In this document: positions 7,239 through 8,714 of the stretch, piece after piece
Position numbering within the stretch: the first letter of the stretch is position 1
Layout of the letters: the number at the start of each line of letters is the position of its first letter
Source: Gaiellasilicea sp963745775
GTDB lineage: Bacteria; Actinomycetota; Thermoleophilia; Gaiellales; Gaiellaceae
Direction of reading: 5' to 3'
NCBI GenBank assembly: GCA_963745775.1
Contig: CAVUYY010000020.1
Coordinates: 1-8,714 of the forward strand
DNA length: 8,714 nt
Position numbers and translations under genes: made by a program
The notes under the pieces: generated by a model
Database searches by the model: none
Told to the model about the DNA's origin: nothing
What the model saw: only the letters and a program-made list of their open reading frames with translations

Positions 7239-8656
7239 CGAGCCGGAAACGAACCTGCCGCTTCGCGACGTCGGCCAGCGTCGAGCTTCACGGTCACGCG
7301 CTCGCCGAGCGGCAGGTCGCCCTCGCAGTGGGCGGTGACCGCCGGCTCGGTGAGCTGGACGGTGCCGCCGCCGTCGTGCTCGTCCACCTCGACGACGACC
7401 GCCTCGAACGTCTCGCCGACCCGGTGCTCGAGGAGCGCCGCCTCGACCGTCGAGATGATCCCGGCCTCGTACTGCTGCGCCTTCCGGTTCGACCGCTCCA
7501 TCGTCTCGGGCAGCCCCGGCAGGGCAGAATCCGCCCAATCCGGCACCTGCGTCCCGGCGGAGACGGCGACGCAGACCTCACCGACGTAGCGGTCGACGAG
7601 CCGCCGGAGCGGCGCGGTCGTATGGGCATACGGCGCGCCGACGCCGGCATGGATCGCCCCGGTCGGAACCTCGTCGTCGAAGGCCGCGTAGCCGGAGCCG
7701 CGGAGCAGCACGGTCGACTCGGCCAGGAACGCCGCCTGCGCGGGCACCTTCGGGTCGAGGGTGCGGATCAGGTCGGCGAACGTGTGGTCGGCGGGCCAGT
7801 CGACGCCGAGAGCCTTCGCGGCCCTGCGCAGCCGGTCGACCGCCTTCGGGTCGGCGGTCGGCAGCGTCCGGAGGATCCCGACCTGCGCGCCGAGCATCAG
7901 CTCCGCCGCGGCCTGGCCGGCCATCAGCGAGATCTGGGCGTTCCAGCCCTCCACCGGCAGCGGCGCGCGGAACGCGAGCTCGTAGCCGTTCTCGCCCTTC
8001 TCGACCTCCTGCTCGGGGATCGGCAGCGCGATCCCGCCGCGGCGCTCCTCGCGCTCCTGGCGGAGCAGGCCGACCTCCTGCAGCAGGTTCAGCGAATCGC
8101 CGGCCGTGCCCTCGTCCAGCGAGCGCTGGACGCCCGCGTAGTCGAGCTTCTCGCGGCTGCGGACGAGCGCCCTGCGGACGTCGACCTCGACTCCCTCGCC
8201 GGTCGCGTCGACCTCCATCGTCCAGAGGATCGCCGGGCGGATCTCGTCGGGCAGGAGGCTGCCGGCGCCCTCGGACAGCGCCGGCGGATAGAGCCGCGCG
8301 TTCCCGTCCGGCGCGTAGAGCGTCTGGCCGCGCTTGTGTGCCTCGACGTCCATCGGTCCGCCCGGGGTGACGAACGCGGCGACGTCGGCGATCGCGTAGC
8401 GGACGCGGTAGCCCTGGCCGCGCCGCTCGAGGTGGAGCGCCTGGTCGAGGTCCATCGACTCCGGCGGGTCGATCGTGACGAACGGGATCGCCGTCTCGTC
8501 GCGGTCGGGGAGCCGAGGGACGCGGACGGAGCGCTCCGCATCGGCGAGCACCTCGTCCGGGAAGTCGAGCGAGACCTCGAGGCTCTCGCGCAGCTCCGCG
8601 AACGCGGCGGCGATCTCGGCCGCGTCGGGCGCGGCAAGGCGGACGTAGCGAGCCAC
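7225..8656 (-). CDS. RNB-domain ribonuclease (RNase II/R superfamily), frameshift near the 3' end
   Basis: This is a processive 3'-to-5' exoribonuclease-type protein acting on single-stranded RNA in the cytoplasm, of the short actinobacterial form. After repair it is about 476 residues. The RNB metal site TIDPPESMDLDQAL gives Asp63, Asp69 and Asp71; the fourth position, Asp in E. coli RNase II, is Gln72. Downstream are YRVRYAIADVAAFV (83-96) and GGPMDVEAHKRGQTLYAPDG (99-118). The RNA/catalytic arginine motif YAHTTAPLRRLVDRY is at 343-357, and a C-terminal S1-like barrel runs from about 413. No N-terminal cold-shock domains are present. Read without repair, the frame runs on to 7058 with an unlikely tail antisense to the cyclase gene. 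Dropping one base at 7279 gives VTVKLD|LADVAKRQVRF and a stop at 7225, matching the family end. The start is GTG at 8656, 7 bases after TAGGCT with no Shine-Dalgarno. The gene converges on the cyclase gene with a 14-base overlap. Confidence 0.9.
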
Positions 8657-8663
8657 GCGCGGG

Positions 8664-8669
8664 AGCCTA
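8664..8669 (-). promoter_or_regulatory. Putative -10 element of a leaderless promoter for the RNB ribonuclease gene
   Basis: Read on the minus strand this is TAGGCT followed by 7 bases and the GTG start at 8656, the same arrangement as before the cyclase gene. No Shine-Dalgarno lies in the 7-base gap. A TAG overlapping this hexamer could also be the stop of an upstream minus-strand gene (see 8667-8714), in which case the hexamer could be coincidental. Confidence 0.4.
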
Positions 8670-8714
8670 GTTGCGCCAGGACAGGTCGGTCGCGCGGAGG
8701 CGAAGCGAGATCGA
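8667..8714 (-). CDS. Possible 3' end of an unidentified upstream gene
   Basis: A minus-strand frame enters at the window edge and stays open for 15 codons, ending ...LRATDLSWRN before a TAG at 8667-8669, 10 bases before the ribonuclease GTG. The spacing would suit an operon neighbour. Fifteen open codons are expected often by chance in GC-rich DNA and I recognise no family, so this is a weak call. Confidence 0.2.
   Translation of the reverse strand, partial: SISLRLRATDLSWRN

Overview
This 8.7 kb window is high-GC DNA from what looks like an actinobacterium. A soil or metagenomic Thermoleophilia lineage (Gaiellales or Solirubrobacterales) is my best guess. The reasons are the strong G/C third-position bias, a LuxR-type ATPase regulator, a zinc-ribbon/adenylate-cyclase/AAA/TPR fusion, an actinobacterial-style short RNB ribonuclease, and apparently leaderless starts. 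The lineage is inferred from gene content and was not tested.

Layout. (1) 63-2700 (+): a large LuxR-family ATPase regulator, interrupted by one apparent frameshift near 393. (2) 2771-3064 (+): a small DUF4242 protein. (3) 3082-4101 (+): a secreted ScyD/ScyE-type beta-propeller protein. These three lie head to tail with gaps of 70 and 17 bases, and strong Shine-Dalgarno sites precede genes 2 and 3, so they look like one transcription unit. (4) 4135-4174: a long GC-rich hairpin that probably ends that unit. (5) 4203-7238 (+): a zinc ribbon + class III nucleotide cyclase + AAA ATPase + TPR signalling protein of about 1009 residues, broken into pieces by about six apparent single-base frameshifts. 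(6) 7225-8656 (-): an RNB-domain ribonuclease converging on the cyclase gene and overlapping it by 14 bases once its own frameshift at about 7279 is repaired.

How they may work together: the LuxR regulator probably controls the small DUF4242 protein and the exported propeller protein. The cyclase/ATPase is a separate signalling gene with its own promoter. The ribonuclease is an RNA-decay gene with no obvious link to the others.

Two window-wide patterns stand out. First, every frameshift needed to restore family-like proteins (eight sites in three genes on both strands) is best explained by one extra base, each placed just before a C-initial codon. No in-frame stop occurs in any repaired frame. 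Consensus insertion errors are the most likely cause; recoding or recent gene decay are alternatives. Second, the cyclase and ribonuclease genes both start exactly 7 bases after a TAGGCT hexamer and have no Shine-Dalgarno, which points to a shared leaderless promoter architecture. The downstream genes of the first operon use classical Shine-Dalgarno sites instead. I see no CRISPR array, tRNA, rRNA, transposase or attachment site, and no gene-free stretch longer than about 100 bases.
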